Assembly: GCA_030761205.1 (NCBI GenBank) | Contig: JAULJL010000004.1 | Span: 22,541,172-22,605,171 of the forward strand | DNA length: 64,000 nt | Source of the DNA: Fremontodendron californicum | Taxonomy: Eukaryota; Streptophyta; Magnoliopsida; Malvales; Malvaceae | Reading direction: 5' to 3' | Shown here: one piece after another, positions 23,501 to 36,616 of the stretch | Numbering within the stretch: position 1 is the stretch's first letter | Layout of the letters: each line of letters starts with the position of its first letter | Translations under genes and position numbers: made by a program | The notes under the pieces: model-generated | Database searches by the model: none | Seen by the model: only the letters and a program-made list of their open reading frames with translations | What the model was told of the DNA's origin: nothing

Positions 23501-24812
23501 CCAACATTGCATTTTGGCTCCCCCGAACTTTACCTATTTTCATTTCATCCCCATTTTTAGATTTTTCTTTTCCAATCCTCCTATCCAATATTAAACTCAG
23601 TTCAAAAATTTTTATAATTTTCCAAGCTCGTTTTCTATTTTTTTCGAATTATTCTCTAAAATTACGGATTAGTCCCTCGAATTTAGCCAATTTTGGGTTT
23701 TTTCCTTCTCATTTCCTTATTATCCTAAGACTTAATTCTAGAAAGTTTGGCAAAATTTTGAGCTCAGATTCTATTTTTCTCGGGTTTTCTAAAATTGCAT
23801 TTTAGACCCTGAAACCTTGGTTTTACTCGAAACGGGCCAATTTTTCGGATTTTCTTTTCCCATCCCCTTTTTCATATATTGAATTGGAGTTGGACCAATT
23901 TTGTCCAATTTTCATATCCGAATTCCCTTCCGATTTGATTTTCCCCTTTTTTTCAAAATTGAGAATTTCTCTTTTTTGGCTTCTTTCTTCAATTGACTTT
24001 CCTTTTGAATCCACTTGACTTTCCTTTTGAGTACACTTCAAATTGGACCTTTGGATATCTTTATTTATTGATTATTCTTCAATTTGGGACTTCAATTTTA
24101 CTCAATTTGACCATCTTCATAGTTTCCCCAAATTTGTGATTTTCCATTTATTCACTAAATCTTTATTTTGCCAATTATTCTTCAAGTTGACTTCTCCTTC
24201 GATTCCACTTTAAATTGGACCTTTGGATACCTTTATTTATTGATCTTATTCCATTTTGAACCTTCAATTTTGTCCAATTTGATCATTTATATACTTTTTC
24301 CCAAATTTAAGTAATTTTTAATTTTTCCCTAAAATGGTAATTTCCGATATTTTATTTTTGTCTAGTTTTTCTTCAAATCTTTGGGAAATTGGACCTTGAG
24401 GTGCTTCTATTTATTGATCATCCTTCATTTTGAGGTTTCGATTTCATCTAATTTGATCATTTACGTACTTATTCCCAAATTTGGAAATTCCATGCTTTCA
24501 TCCTAAACTGAAATTTGCAATCTATCTTTTCCACCTTCAAATTTTCTTCCTAATTTCAATTATGGATGTCCAATTGCCAAGATTTCTTCACCATTGTTCA
24601 ATTCACCTTCGAATCTCGATTTTCCAAAAAGTTGACTTTTTTAATGGTTGACTTTTCAAAGTTGACTTTTTGGAGTTGACTTTTTCCGTGTTGATCTCCG
24701 AATCAAATTCTTAGAGACCACATTGTGGAATTAGGGGAGATTCTTTGATTTTCGAGAAGTTGGAGGAGAACTTACCTTGTTTAGAGGGCCCGGACAAAAT
24801 TAGGTGTCTGCA
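20582..24812 (-). repeat. 3' LTR of element B, interrupted at its end by LTR C
   Basis: Begins (minus sense) TGCAGACACCTAATTTTG at 24812 and aligns with the 5' LTR of B from 43260 down to about 34270. The last 0.8 kb should lie left of the window beyond LTR C. It carries the alpha hairpin (21315-21337), the beta hairpin (21294-21308) and a stem-loop with arms TTTCTTAA/TTAAGAAA at 21157-21195 around ccaccccggcaacccggc. Confidence 0.85.
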
Positions 24813-24829
24813 GTTGCCCCTCTTTGACT
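24813..24829 (-). other. Polypurine tract of element B
   Basis: In minus sense the bases just before the 3' LTR read tcaaagaggggcaac, a purine-rich run in the position where plus-strand DNA synthesis is primed. Confidence 0.75.
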
Positions 24830-25119
24830 ATTGCTGAGAATCAGAAATCAGGTAAAGACAAATAGACAACTGTTTTGTCCGGGTATGGAGGTTATTCAGA
24901 CAGAGAGAGAAGAGAGAGTTTTCTTCATCATTCATCATGTTTTTTTCATTTGATTTCATTTTTTTATATAAACTGTAAATAAAAGTATTTTCCTTAAATT
25001 GAATTCCTTGACTAATGAAGGCTCGACTCGTCTTAAGAAAATGAGTTCGATTTGCAAGAAAAAAAAATACCTCGATGGTAATCTCGGGGCCTAATCTTAC
25101 CTTCGTGAAATTCGTTAAA

Positions 25120-25420
25120 AATTTTGGGTATCTCCTCCAGAAGCATCGACTATCACCACCAAAGACTTTGCTCATTTATTTTTTTTTAAAACAGTAAAAT
25201 TCTGGATATCTCCTCCAGAAGCTTCAATTATCGCCACCAAAGACTTGCTCATTTCTTTTAAAATTCTTTTAAAACAGTAAAATTCTGAGTATCTCCTCCA
25301 GAAGCTTCGGCTATCCCACCAAAGACTTTGCTCATCTCTTTTTTAAAATAGTAAAATTCTGGGTATCTCCCCTAGAAGCTTCGGCTATCACTACCAAAGA
25401 CTTGCTCACATTTAAAATTT
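25120..25420. repeat. Four-unit repeat of 75-84 bp in element B
   Basis: tatctcctccagaagcttcg followed by ctatcaccaccaaagac recurs at about 25124, 25204, 25290 and 25363. Confidence 0.75.
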
Positions 25421-25619
25421 TGGATATTGATTTTTTTGAAAATGTGTTGAAAATTATACCCGACGGTTTTGAGAGAGGATGCAAATACTTAATGGAATGA
25501 TGCAAATGCTTGTTGATGTAGATGCAGAGATTATCAATGTGAAAATATTTTATGATGCAAATGCAAGGTCTTGGATTGATGCAAATGCTTGTTGATGCAG
25601 ATGCAAAGATCTTAGCTTA

Positions 25620-26035
25620 TCTTCTACCAACTTTACTGGGCTTAACACCATCTAATATGCCAGCTTACATTGGGCTTAAAATCTAAGATGCCAACTTTAC
25701 TAAGCTTACTTCCTTTTGTGCCAGCTATATTGGGCTTAACCACATCTAAAATGCCAACTTTACTGGGCTTACTTCCTAAAATATCGACTTTACTGGGCTT
25801 ACTTCCTCTTGTGCCAGCTACATCAGGCTTAATCACATCAAAATGTGCCAACTTCACTAGGCTTACTTCCTCCTGTGCCAGTTACATTGGGCTTAACTCT
25901 AAAATGCCGACTTTACTAGGCTTACTTCCTCTTGTGCCAACTACATCGGGCTTAATCATATCTAACGTGCCAACTTCACTAGGCCTACTTCCTCTTGGAG
26001 CCAGTTATATTAGGATTAACCAAATCTAACTTTTA
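25620..26035. repeat. Minisatellite of about 60 bp in element B
   Basis: Units read tgccaactttactgggctta then cttcctcttgtgccagctac and attgggcttaa, with starts near 25688, 25752, 25844, 25902 and 25965. Because the unit length is close to a multiple of three, frames stay open on both strands (25670-26029 forward, 25642-25857 reverse). I take these as repeat artefacts rather than genes. Confidence 0.75.
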
Positions 26036-26044
26036 AGAGACTCC

Positions 26045-26150
26045 TCTTTCGAGGCTCCACAACTTTAAAAATTAAAAGCTCCTCTCAACGGAGTCTCCAC
26101 AATTTTAAAAATTAAAAGCTCCTCTCAACAGAGGCTCCTCAACTTTAAAA
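26045..26150. repeat. Two-unit repeat of about 50 bp
   Basis: ttaaaaattaaaagctcctc with a following ggctcc/gtctcc stretch occurs twice. It is adjacent to the 60-bp minisatellite and part of the same repeat-rich 3' internal part of element B. Confidence 0.6.
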
Positions 26151-29134
26151 CTTTCTCATCCAAAAAAAAAAAGTCATTTTCATTTATTGAAAATTTTCAT
26201 CATTTTGAAATTTTTCAACACTTTATCGATTTTATCGTATAAAAAGTTCTCAGGACTCACATCTTTTCTTTTTAGACAAACTTTTGCTTTTCTTCTTTTT
26301 CAACAGATTCTTTCCTCTAAATCTAAAAAAGACCCTTCCCTCTCTAGGAAACCCATCTTCTTTTCCTTTTCATCTTTTTAATGATTGGTGAATGTAATGA
26401 TCAACTGTATTGATGCAAAAGCCAATGCAACCTATGAAGATGCAGATGCACATGTTCATTAGATGATGCATGAATGCTTATGGAGATGTATGACATCATT
26501 TCACACTAGGAGAATGTTAAGTGAATTGATCATCTCCCTTTTTCCTCGTGTCCTAGTAAGGTTTCCTCGTTCTTTGCTATTTTGTCCTATTGGAGGGAAT
26601 GATCCCTGCCCCTCGACTGTATTTTCCAATTCATCTTGTTGAAAGAAATTGCATGATTTCGTATTTCCAACATTTCCTTGCCCCTGTAGATTCTTTCTTT
26701 CCGGTTTTCTAGTCAAAACCAAAATACAGAGTCAGACTTCATTCAAATATAAACTCAAAATTTCATGCCCCTGCACAATATGAACTTTTAACTTTCTGCT
26801 AAAGCATATCCACATCTCATTTTTAGTTTCTTCTTCTTAAATCATGTCAATTTCATTTCTTCCAAAACATGTGAAATTGAAGTCTTTTAGAAATTAGTGA
26901 TCACCATTAAAGACTTTTCTAAGCGAGATGAGAAATCAGCTCACTTTTTTGAGTGATTTGAACGGTTTAATGCAACAAGGTCAATGGACTAATGAAATAA
27001 GGTCCGGATCCGTCTAAGGAAGTTTTTCAACTTAACAAAGAGGAGAAGGTGAATGCCCTTTTGTCTTAGCTCGTGAGTAAGTTTTCTCAAAACATGAATT
27101 CCTTAAAACTAAACATTTTTTTTAGGAAAAAGTTTTAAAGTACAATTAAATCTCAACAATCCTCCAATCTCTAAATATGACATTTTGATAGGTGTTAACT
27201 TTAGCCATGATATGTTCAATGTTGGAAGGTCAATTTGGAAGGGAAAAAAGGGTCTAGGTTTCAAAATCAATTCCAAAGAAAAGGTTGTCCTTTTGGTATG
27301 TCTAGCAGTTCCTTTATGCTTCTTGATTTCCTCAAACTGATTTCTTCTCTCGTCATGTCTTCGGCAATACCATGAGTGGCATCAAAATTTCTTCTTGTTC
27401 TGCTCTAGACTGTACGTTTTTGGGTTTTCACCCTAGAGCTTCATTGTTTCTTTCTCTTTTTTGTTTTTTTATTGTTCCATCATGCATCTGAGAATTCTAA
27501 ATTCTTCCATAATTAAATGATAATTCGATGAGATGGGATGGGATGGGATGGGATAAAATCTGAGGAAAAACTTTTCAAATTAAATATCCACACTTGATCA
27601 AAATGGACTTTTAAAGCACGTAACTTAGGCCAAGGTTCGGGGTTCAGAAAGAAAGGATAAGTAGGCTCAAAATATGTGTTTGAGGGTAATCAAATCAAGG
27701 ATCATTTCTTGAAAAAGATTCCCTTTAAAACATTTGTCCCTTCTGGACTTCTCTTTCCTTCTTTTGACTTTTGCTTCTTTTCTTCTTTGTTCTTGGCTTT
27801 CATTTCGCCATTCTTTTTTTACATTTTCCTTTTTTCTTCTTTTTTGTTTTGTTCTTGGCTTTCAATTCACCATCTTTTCTACATTTTTCTTTTCCTTTTT
27901 TGTGCTTCCATTTTGACAGAGTGAACCCGTACTTATTTGGGAGCTCAATTTGCTTTGTATCTGTCTTCGAGTTAAGACTCACTTCCTCGTGATCTTTGAG
28001 AAGATCCTTCCTTGCATTTGCCCCCCAGTGTGGAGGGTGATCCTTGATCAAGGTTCAAAGAAAAAAGAACTCCTTAGGCTCAAAAAGGGTGACTATGATT
28101 AATTTCTCTTCTTCTTTTTTTGAAAGGGATATGAAAGATGGCCATTTCTTATATCAAGTATGAATATTCTCCTTGAAAAGCAATCCTTAGGGGGAATAGA
28201 TAATCAAAATTTCATTTTGCATTTGGAATCGTTCGAATTCTCATGTGCATGATATCACAATATTTTTTCTCTTTTTTTTTACTGCATGCCCCAAAAAATT
28301 CATGCATGATTCATCTTCAGCCACAAATGATGCCTCATTTTGATTTGCCCTTCAAGTGAAGGTCTTCTGGTTTGTGGGAATCTTACTGTGAAGGAACATC
28401 TCATGTTTCATCTTTGAGCTTCTAGCTAAGCAAGCTCATTCGGATTTCAATTTCTTCAAAGTGTTTCCAACACATAGGAAAAAAGAAAGATGTTCTCGTT
28501 TGTTCTTTGGTTTAGGTGCTCATAAATCAAGGTCTTGGAAAAGGCCTAGGGATTTGGCATTTGGAATCTTTCAAAGGGATTCAAGAGGTTTTGAATCTTT
28601 GAGTTTTTGCTATGATTGGCAGTATGGCATAACTTTAACATGTATCAAACTACAAAACCTAGATCTTTTGGAAGATTGTCATATTTGCTTGACTTTCAAG
28701 GAATCCATGAAACAATTTTCCATTACTCACGGCCTCCATAAAGGTTATTCTTCGGGGTTTTTAGGTGGTCTTTATTCAACTGGTCTAGGTACTTGTATAG
28801 GTAAGGTGTTTCCTAGGATTTAGTCCATCCCTCATGATTATCACAAATTCTTTCGAAACTCATTAAAGAAATTATTTTTCAAAGAACTTATTTTTCAAAC
28901 GGGAAATTATCCGTATGAATTTTTTCAACCTTTTTTTTTTGTTGTTTTTTTTTCGAAGATCATAAAACAAAGCTCAAGAAGAATCCAAAACTTCGAATGA
29001 GATATGATGTATGATGCTTGCAATTTAAAGTTCATTCATTTCAAACAAAGTAAAATATATACAAAATTGAAACCAAAGTTAAGGATTACCCCAGATTGGC
29101 ATGCTAGCCTGAGAACAAATGACACTTAGCCTCG

Positions 29135-30520
29135 TCACCCTTGATAAGCATCCATAAGCTCTTTGAACTTTGCTGGGTTTGCATCAATTACGTCTTGAAC
29201 TTTGTCCTTGAATGCAGTGCAATTCTCCGTAGAATGCCCTTTAACCTCGCTATGATACTCGCATGTGGTATTAAGATCATACCATTTTGGATAAGGAGAC
29301 TTCCTGGGCTTTGCAAGTACAATGGAGATCATATGGCTTTGGACAAGCAATAGAAGAAGTTATGTGTAGGTCATCGAAATTGAATGGTACACCTTTGCCT
29401 TCTTTCTCTTACTACTGTGAGAACAAACTGAGTTAACCTCCGAATCATTTGGCATAGTGAAAGCTTGGGGTGGTGTGAAAGGCATTGAAGCATGATGATG
29501 ACTGTGCTGAAGCTAATGGTCAACATAAGATCGGGAGTGTAAATAACCATCGAAAGGATTTTCTTGCATTGCACCAAACCTTCTTTTGATTATGCCTTCG
29601 AAATTTACGACTTGCACGTGCTCCTTGGCAACATCATCTTTCTTCTCGAAAAATATTCTGGCATTAGTATCCATAATTTTCCCTTTTTTTATCCCATCTT
29701 CAATCCTAGCCACTGCAAATAATATGTTTGCAAACTTTGAAAAAACATTGCCGATCAATTTGTTATAGTATGGATATGGGAGAGTATCCACAAACAAAGC
29801 ATTCATTACTCTATTGGTAAAATATGGTCAGACTTGTGAGGCTACATCTTTCCATCTACAAGCATACTCTTTGTAGCTCTTATTGGATCCTTTTCCATGT
29901 TTTGGAGGGTCAATCGATCTGGAGCTTTTTCCAACATGTACTTGTATTGTTCCAAAAATGCTCAAGCTAAGTCTCTCCATGTGCGCACTTGGCCTTTTTT
30001 CAACTGATAATACCATTTAGATGCTCCCCCTTATCAGGTTGTCTTGAAAAAACATGGATAAGCAGTTTCTCATTATAAGCATGCCCCACCATTTTATTAC
30101 AATATGTGGCCAAATGTGTCTCAGGGCATTTAAGTCCATCATATTTTCAAAATCCGAAACTTTGAATTTCGGCGGGATAACCACATCAGGGATCAAGAGA
30201 AACTCCCTTACACTAACTTCATCTCCACCTTCAACAACTCGAATCCTTCCCTCTAGTAGGTCATACTCTTGTTATATCTCTGCCCTTTGGCTCAGAACTT
30301 GCTGCGAATGAACCTGATCAGAAATCTGGCCATGAACATTCTTACCCAAATTGCCATGCTCCTGAAGTTGATTACTTTTCTATGTAAAGTGTTCTCCCAT
30401 AGTTTCTATCCTTTGTCCAATATTTTCCTGAGTCATCTGAATCCCCTGCGAGACCTGTTTAGTTGTCTCATTCTGCACTTCTTCTATTTTTTCCAATTGG
30501 GTAGTATGATCCTCTTCCAT
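29135..30520 (-). pseudogene. gag: gag of element B, heavily decayed
   Basis: Starts at the ATG at 30520 with a coiled coil (MEEDHTTQLEKIEEV). The capsid region follows an IPPKFKVSDF-type motif (near 30170), and a QVRTWRDLA-like stretch lies near 29970. The C-terminus has PYPKWYDLNTTCEYH and a CX2HX5HX4C knuckle (29135-29350). Several frameshifts and stops break it, so only fragments are open (29135-29350, 29513-29806, 29828-30016). It is the counterpart of 12961-14328 and more decayed, in keeping with B being the older insertion. Confidence 0.78.
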
Positions 30521-31060
30521 TTTACTTTTCTAGCAAAAAGGAAACAAAGGCTATCTTTAGACATGAACTATATCATGGCTCTTTATTTTATGGGTTTGAG
30601 GGAAACCCCTCTTTATTTGCCTCTATAGATCAAAAATTATCGATGATAATATTGACTTCTCTATCATCAGCGTTGATAGAGCCATTCCTATATGCAAATG
30701 AACTTAATGCAAATGCATGCATGGATCAAAGGTGTTGTATGAAAAATAATTGATCGAATGCAAATGCAGGGGAAGACACTACAGGGGAAACAAGAATCGG
30801 AGAAAGTTAATCATCAACATCTCATAAATTCAAAGCATAATTAATTCATTCCCGTGCCAATGTTCACAAGACATAAACCATATTTACAAGATTTGATAAG
30901 TGGTCGAAACTGTCTTTGCAAGCACTTTATTTTCCTAGTATCCTAAGGCTATAGGAGCCGGCTACATAAAAGACCAAATCCCTACTACATTATGAAAGAT
31001 CGAAGTCCTACTATATCATCAACATCAATCTCTCAACCCTATTTGGCTTTCCAAAGTCTT

Positions 31061-31973
31061 CTAAATCAGTGTCTTTGGATCCAACCATTTGGCATCTATG
31101 AGAGATTGCACTTTGTTCTTGAGGGCCTCACAATCTTCAATCTATGCCCAACAATTGCACAGTGATAGTCACATCTTGCATTCGGGTTATACCATTTGGG
31201 ATACGATGGTGGCAGGGGTTTCAACGGCACATAGGCAACCAAGTGATCTCGGATCAATATAGGGAGAAGCTCTTGGTAGCTAATTGAAATGGGATCAAAA
31301 TGCCTTTATGTCTTGTTCTTGGGTTGTTTCTTGGTGATACATGGACTAAGAGTTGGGCATTTGATGGTGGCACAAAGGCTTGGACCAGAGTACTTGCCTG
31401 AAAAGGTGGTAGAATAATAGTATGGCGAGGGAATGGATTTGGACACGGGACCTTTAGAGATTGCATATCATTCGAGGTTTTTATCTCGGATGCTTGATGA
31501 GGTGGTTGATAAGGGAAAAAGTACGAACTAAAGCCAATTGGTGGTGATGGAGTGAGACCCAGGGACCTTGGGTTGGTAATCTCAGCAGACGATTGGGCAG
31601 TAGTAAGGTGAGGATACTGGTTTGGAATGGGAACAATTTGCAGGAGTTACATGGGATACGAAGTTTTCGTCTTTGGCATCAGGCTCTCTAGTTTAACCAT
31701 TTTCATGATACTGTCCACAGTTTCAGCAGAGCTTACACCCTTATACCATTGACTAGTGTAGGATCTAGCAGAGATCATTCGATCTGGACTCGATGATCTT
31801 GGTTGTTCCGAAGGTGATGAAAAGCCTTGAGAAAATCCCCTCTTAACCTTAATAAGATCCTCAAACATTTTCATCAATTTGGCAAGTTGTTCTTTTACCT
31901 CCCGGATTTCATGTCCAAATCCTTCTTGATTGCGCTCTAAAGCATCCAATCATTTCTCGAATTCATTCCCCAT
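31061..31973 (-). pseudogene. gag-like ORF 1 of element B, capsid region missing, broken
   Basis: Counterpart of 11078-11961. The N-terminal coiled coil (RNQEGFGHEIREVKEQLAKL) is intact after a TGA at 31950-31952, which replaces the CGA codon of the element A copy. A Pro-rich linker follows (31254-31466 in another frame). The knuckle region lies at about 31100-31200 and is frameshifted. The likely natural stop is TAG at 31061-31063. As in A, no capsid block lies between coiled coil and knuckle, so the lack is ancestral and not a private deletion. Confidence 0.7.
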
Positions 31974-32619
31974 ACTTTAACCCCTTCTCATGCAATTGAC
32001 AAATGAGAGTATTATCAAAATGAGATAAAAAAAAAACCATGAGTGTACATGCTCTATTCACATATGTATGAATGTAATGATGATTAATGCATGAAATGTG
32101 CAAGATGCAAATACGCTTGAGGAGATGAATTTTCATATTTACAACTGCTTAAATAATATGCATGTCATGCAAAAGGCAAATGAAAAAATCAAGGAAAAGA
32201 ACATCCTAATATCACTCTTTATTTCTTTGATTTTTCTTCTTTCTGTTTTTCTTGAATTTTCTTGACAATTATTTTTTTGATATTTTCTCTTTTTTCATAT
32301 TTTCTCAGAAGTCCAAAACTAAGAGGAGATTTTTATTATATTTTTTTCACAACATCACTCCACCACAAAGGAACTTTTTTCTTTACTCTTCTCATTTTTT
32401 TAAAAGAAGAGATATTTTTCATTATTTTCATGGAATAAAAACTCTCTCATTTTTCTTTTCTAAAAATTCCTCAAAAAGTGCAAATATAAAAGAAAATGTT
32501 CAAAATAACTTAAAAATACTAATTTCCAATATTATTACAGATGATACATGGAAAAACGTAAAGCAGTAAGAGAATAAAATCATCAATACAAAGTAAAAAG
32601 GTTAATGAACATTTGCCCC

Positions 32620-33130
32620 AACAATATCAACTTATTTAGGCATCAGGGTTCCTTCGGGACGGGATATTAAGCTTATTACGGGTGATGTACGTTCATCCTT
32701 GCCCGGTTCATGATTCTTGTTTGGGGTGTAAAATAAATAGCAAGAGGTCAGAAGTGGTCCTAGCTTCCGGATATCTAACGGAAAGTCGGCATGGCTTTAC
32801 CTAAGTTAGTTCCAAACTGCTCACTATATGAGGTTGAATCAGGTTCTAAAGGCCCCAAATTGTTCCTCACTGTCGCCAGTGAAGGCTAGTAAGGCGCCAC
32901 GATTTAAACGGGTTCAATTTTTTAGAGTACAATTCCCAGGCTTATGCGGAGGTTATCATCTCACGAAGCGTAGGTAGTTTGATACTCCGGAAGTGTTTCG
33001 CTAGCTTATGCGGAGGTTATCCCCTCACAAAGCGTAGGTACTTTACTCCCACCTAAAAGGAGAGAACCCGGGTATAAGGGCTCATGCTATGCAAATGCAA
33101 ATGTAGTGTGTGAAGAGGAACAAGCAAAAC
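32620..33130 (-). other. Conserved noncoding leader of element B
   Basis: Reverse complement of a sequence homologous to 9850-10370. A motif gcttatgcggaggttatc followed by tcacgaagcgtaggta occurs twice on the plus strand (from 32941 and 33004), matching the twice-repeated motif of element A. No open frame of note. Confidence 0.6.
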
Positions 33131-33433
33131 TTTCACCACCTATTCTACAACCCTTATTCTAAATGCCCCTACAATTTATTAAAACAAAGATCAAGAATAG
33201 TGTAACGCATTAATCAACCAGAGAGTAATAGTAATATACAACATTAAATAACCAAAAAACAATAATAATATGCATGTACATGAGCATGAACATGAACATA
33301 TTTAAAAACATTTTATTATTTAAGAAAATCCTCTTTATTAAAAATGTGGGAATCATAATCAAATACCGATTAAACTCGAAAAACCGAGACTTTTGATAAT
33401 ACACGATTAATTTTAGGCCTGACTCTCTAAAAA

Positions 33434-33451
33434 TCCCCAGTGGAGTCGCCA
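33434..33451 (-). other. Primer binding site of element B
   Basis: Minus sense TGGCGACTCCACTGGGGA, three bases after the LTR end at 33455. It differs from the element A site by one base. Confidence 0.82.
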
Positions 33452-33895
33452 AGTTGTCATAATGAAAATTTATAAGTCCCGTTGCAGGACCCGCTTCCTC
33501 GTTAAGTGACGTTAAAAAGGATTTTAAATAAAAGTGAGGGTTTGAAAACAACCTTGGAAAAATGGAAGTCGCCACCAATCTTTTTTGACTAGGTGTGATC
33601 GGTCACCTATTAAAACCGATTTTCGTAAAAAATATTTTAAAATTAATTAAAACATTTTTTTAAACCAATTTTGAGGTCTGTGCTTTGAACCAGGGAGAAA
33701 ACAGAAGTGGGTTCGGGAGTCGGTTACGTGCAGGGAAGGATTAGCACCCCCATAACGTCTGTATGAAATGGTACCTTATTAATCATGCGTTATCAATGGT
33801 CTGAGTAAAAGTCGGTTTTATATTTGATATTTAAAAATAATTCCCTAAAAAATGGTCATATTATTTCGAGGATGATCCGAAATTTATTATTGCAA

Positions 33896-33940
33896 AAAAA
33901 TTCTATATTCTCCGGTAAACTGGCAAAATATAGAATTTTT
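33896..33940 (-). other. Perfect 14-bp stem-loop in LTR B
   Basis: Arms 33896-33909 AAAAATTCTATATT and 33927-33940 AATATAGAATTTTT are fully complementary. The 17-nt loop ctccggtaaactggcaa is a degenerate form of the conserved loop motif. Homologous to 478-515 but with a longer stem. Confidence 0.7.
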
Positions 33941-35951
33941 ATTGTTTCGAAAATCTCCGTATCATCCTCTTTTTTAGAAGTGTATTCTTTCGTTAATAAT
34001 AATTGATGAAGACTCCCCGACAACCCGACGGAGGATCCATGAATTATATTTACTCTAGAATATTGTCTTATTTATTAAAAAGACATCAGTTTTCAGAAAA
34101 GGTTAAATAATCATGAATGCACAAATTATTACTAAGGCATAAATATGAAATCATATAGTATGTGTAACTATGATGGCATGGCAAGCATTTTATTTTGACA
34201 TGGAAAATAAATTAATGACATGGTAAACCTTATTATAACATGGCAATGAATTAATGACATGGCATACATGATATGGTCAAATAATTCAAGACATGGCATA
34301 CATGATATGGTAAATAGCTCATGACATGGCATACATGGCATGAAAAAGAATTCATGGCAAGGCATACATAACATGACAAGTAACTCATGACATGGCATAC
34401 ATGACATGGCAAGGAATTAATGATATGGCATACATGGAATGGAAAAATTCATGAGATGACATCATCATAAAATATGCATATCAATCAAAATAACGTGATC
34501 AAGATTGCAACATGTACATCAATTCTAAAATTAAATCACCATGGAATATGCATGAACATGGAATATTATGACTAAGATAGCAATGTAGACATCAATCATA
34601 GAATAATCTCATCATGAAATATGCATGAACATGGAATATGTACACATCATTATTTTTGAAATTCTTTTCATGAATTTTCTTTATGAAATTACATCAATGT
34701 CATGTATCGGAAAATATTGCCGCACTACCCGGCAAACCTGGCAAAGCTTGGGAAATAATTATTTCATATGACATTTATGTAATTCAGAATAAAACAAAAT
34801 CTGTACCTATGATTCCATAAACACGTGCATTGAATAATTTCTTAACCACCCCAGCAACCCGGCGAAAATTAAGAGAGGATTCTCGTCAAATATTTATGAA
34901 ACCGAAAGGCACATTTTTATACTAAATAAAGAAAACATTTTAAAATATGAAATGCATGAAAACGAAATGTGTTTCTCTCTTGAAGAGAGGATATCTGAAC
35001 ACCTAAAAAAGATGTTCGATTACCTTTGAAAGAAACTTAAGTTGGATATTTTAAAATGAGATATTTCGGGCACGGATTTTGGCTCAGATTAGGAGCCATT
35101 CAAATGCCCTTGTTTGACATCCGAGTTTCTTTAAACAAACTTTAAATGCAACATTTTGAAAACCAAAAATGAGAAGAAAAAAAATGAATTTTTTGGAAGT
35201 AAAAGCAAGGCGGCCGAATGGCCTTAGTGAAAATCCTAGTTTTTTTACTCACTTTTTGAAGCTCGGATTAGCTAACCATGACCCGATTTTTGCAAAACCA
35301 ATTTTTTACCTTTGAACTAACATGGAAAAAATCCCAAAACAGTAACCTATAGATTTCGGCCAGCCCCTCCTCTTTGGTAAAAAATTGAGACCTTTACTAG
35401 CTTTAAAACTTGTTTTGGTACCTACAAACCGGTTTCACAAAGCTATTTTTTTACCTTTGTAAAAATTCAAAAAAAAATCTGTAAAAATCATTTTAGACTT
35501 AGCACATGCTAAACTCATTGAGGTAAAAATGGTTTTTCATTTTGAAAAAAAAAATCCTAGGCTAAAGTTGCCTCAAAATAGTATATCTAGTTAAAATCAG
35601 TTTTACCGAAATCTATTTTTTCACCCTTGAGAAAAAAATTCTAAAAACTCTGAAAAAATTACCATAGACTCATATAAGGATGTTTTTAAATGGGTTAAAT
35701 CAGCTTTTTATTTTGACAAAATATGTATGGTGAAAACATTGCCTAAAATCAGCATACTCAACATGTAAAACATTGTTTTCTTCCAACTAGTTTGAAAAAT
35801 AGATTTTGGCTATGGACCACTGATTGATCCTAGACAAAATCAAGTTGAAAATAAGTTGAAATCACATTTTTACAGCAAGCAAGCATATGAATATGATGAA
35901 ATATAAACTAGAAACATAAACAATCAAAGAAAAATAAAGGTTGGCTCAATG

Positions 35952-35956
35952 GTTGG
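35952..35956. repeat. Target site duplication, left copy
   Basis: GTTGG directly before the TG of solo LTR D; identical to 40689-40693. Confidence 0.9.
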
Positions 35957-36616
35957 TGTAGACACCTAATTTTGTCTAGGCCCCCTAAACCAGGAAGATT
36001 CTCCTTTTCAACTTCTCGGAATGCCAAGAGGCTTCCACCATTCCATAGATGGGTCTCCAAGACTTTGTTTCAAAGGTCAGCACAAAAAACCAACTCAAAA
36101 AAAGTCAACCTTGAAAAGTCAACTCCCAGTCAAAATCAAGATTCGAAGCTGAATTGAACAATGGCGAAAGAATTTCGATAATCTGAGTCTACAATGAAAG
36201 ATATAAAGCTCGGAAGATGGGTTGTGGAAATTTAGTGTAGGGGATACCTAATCCGACAAATTTGGGGAAAACTGCAGAGATGGCCCGATTCGGTGAAATT
36301 GAAGCCCCCAGTTGATAAAGGATGAATAAAGAAAAATAGCCCAAGGCCCAGTTTGAAGAGGATCCCAAGGAAAAGCCGGTTGGAGCAGAAACTGAAAAAC
36401 GAGAAAATTCTCGATGTTGAAGAAGGGAAAACTAAATCGGAAGGGAATTTGATCGTAAAAATTGGGTATTTTCAAACCAACTCCAATTCAATATATAACC
36501 AGGGCAGTGGGAAAAGAAAATCCGAAAATTGGACCCGTTTTGAGTAAAACCGAGGTTTCAAAAGTTGAAGGGCAATATCAGAAAATCCAAAGACAATTCT
36601 AGGAAAAATAGCGAAC

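Larger units (their letters stand above)
33455..35956 (-). repeat. 5' LTR of element B, end-proximal part
   Basis: From the terminal TGTCATAATG (inverted ATGACA end) to the insertion point of solo LTR D. It includes the primer-site look-alike with one inserted base (33562-33574), hairpin 2 (33590-33609), a 14-bp stem-loop (33896-33940), reiterations of atgacatggcatac (34200-34450), and the beta/alpha hairpins (34975-35017). Confidence 0.85.

Noticed and set aside
25642..26029. Open frames on both strands with LLGLLP-type repeats
   Set aside because: They coincide with a 60-bp minisatellite in element B, have no recognisable domain, and are open on both strands because of the repeat.
28461..28823. 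120-codon forward frame inside element B
   Set aside because: It is antisense to the element, matches no family I know, and lies in the noncoding 3' part.
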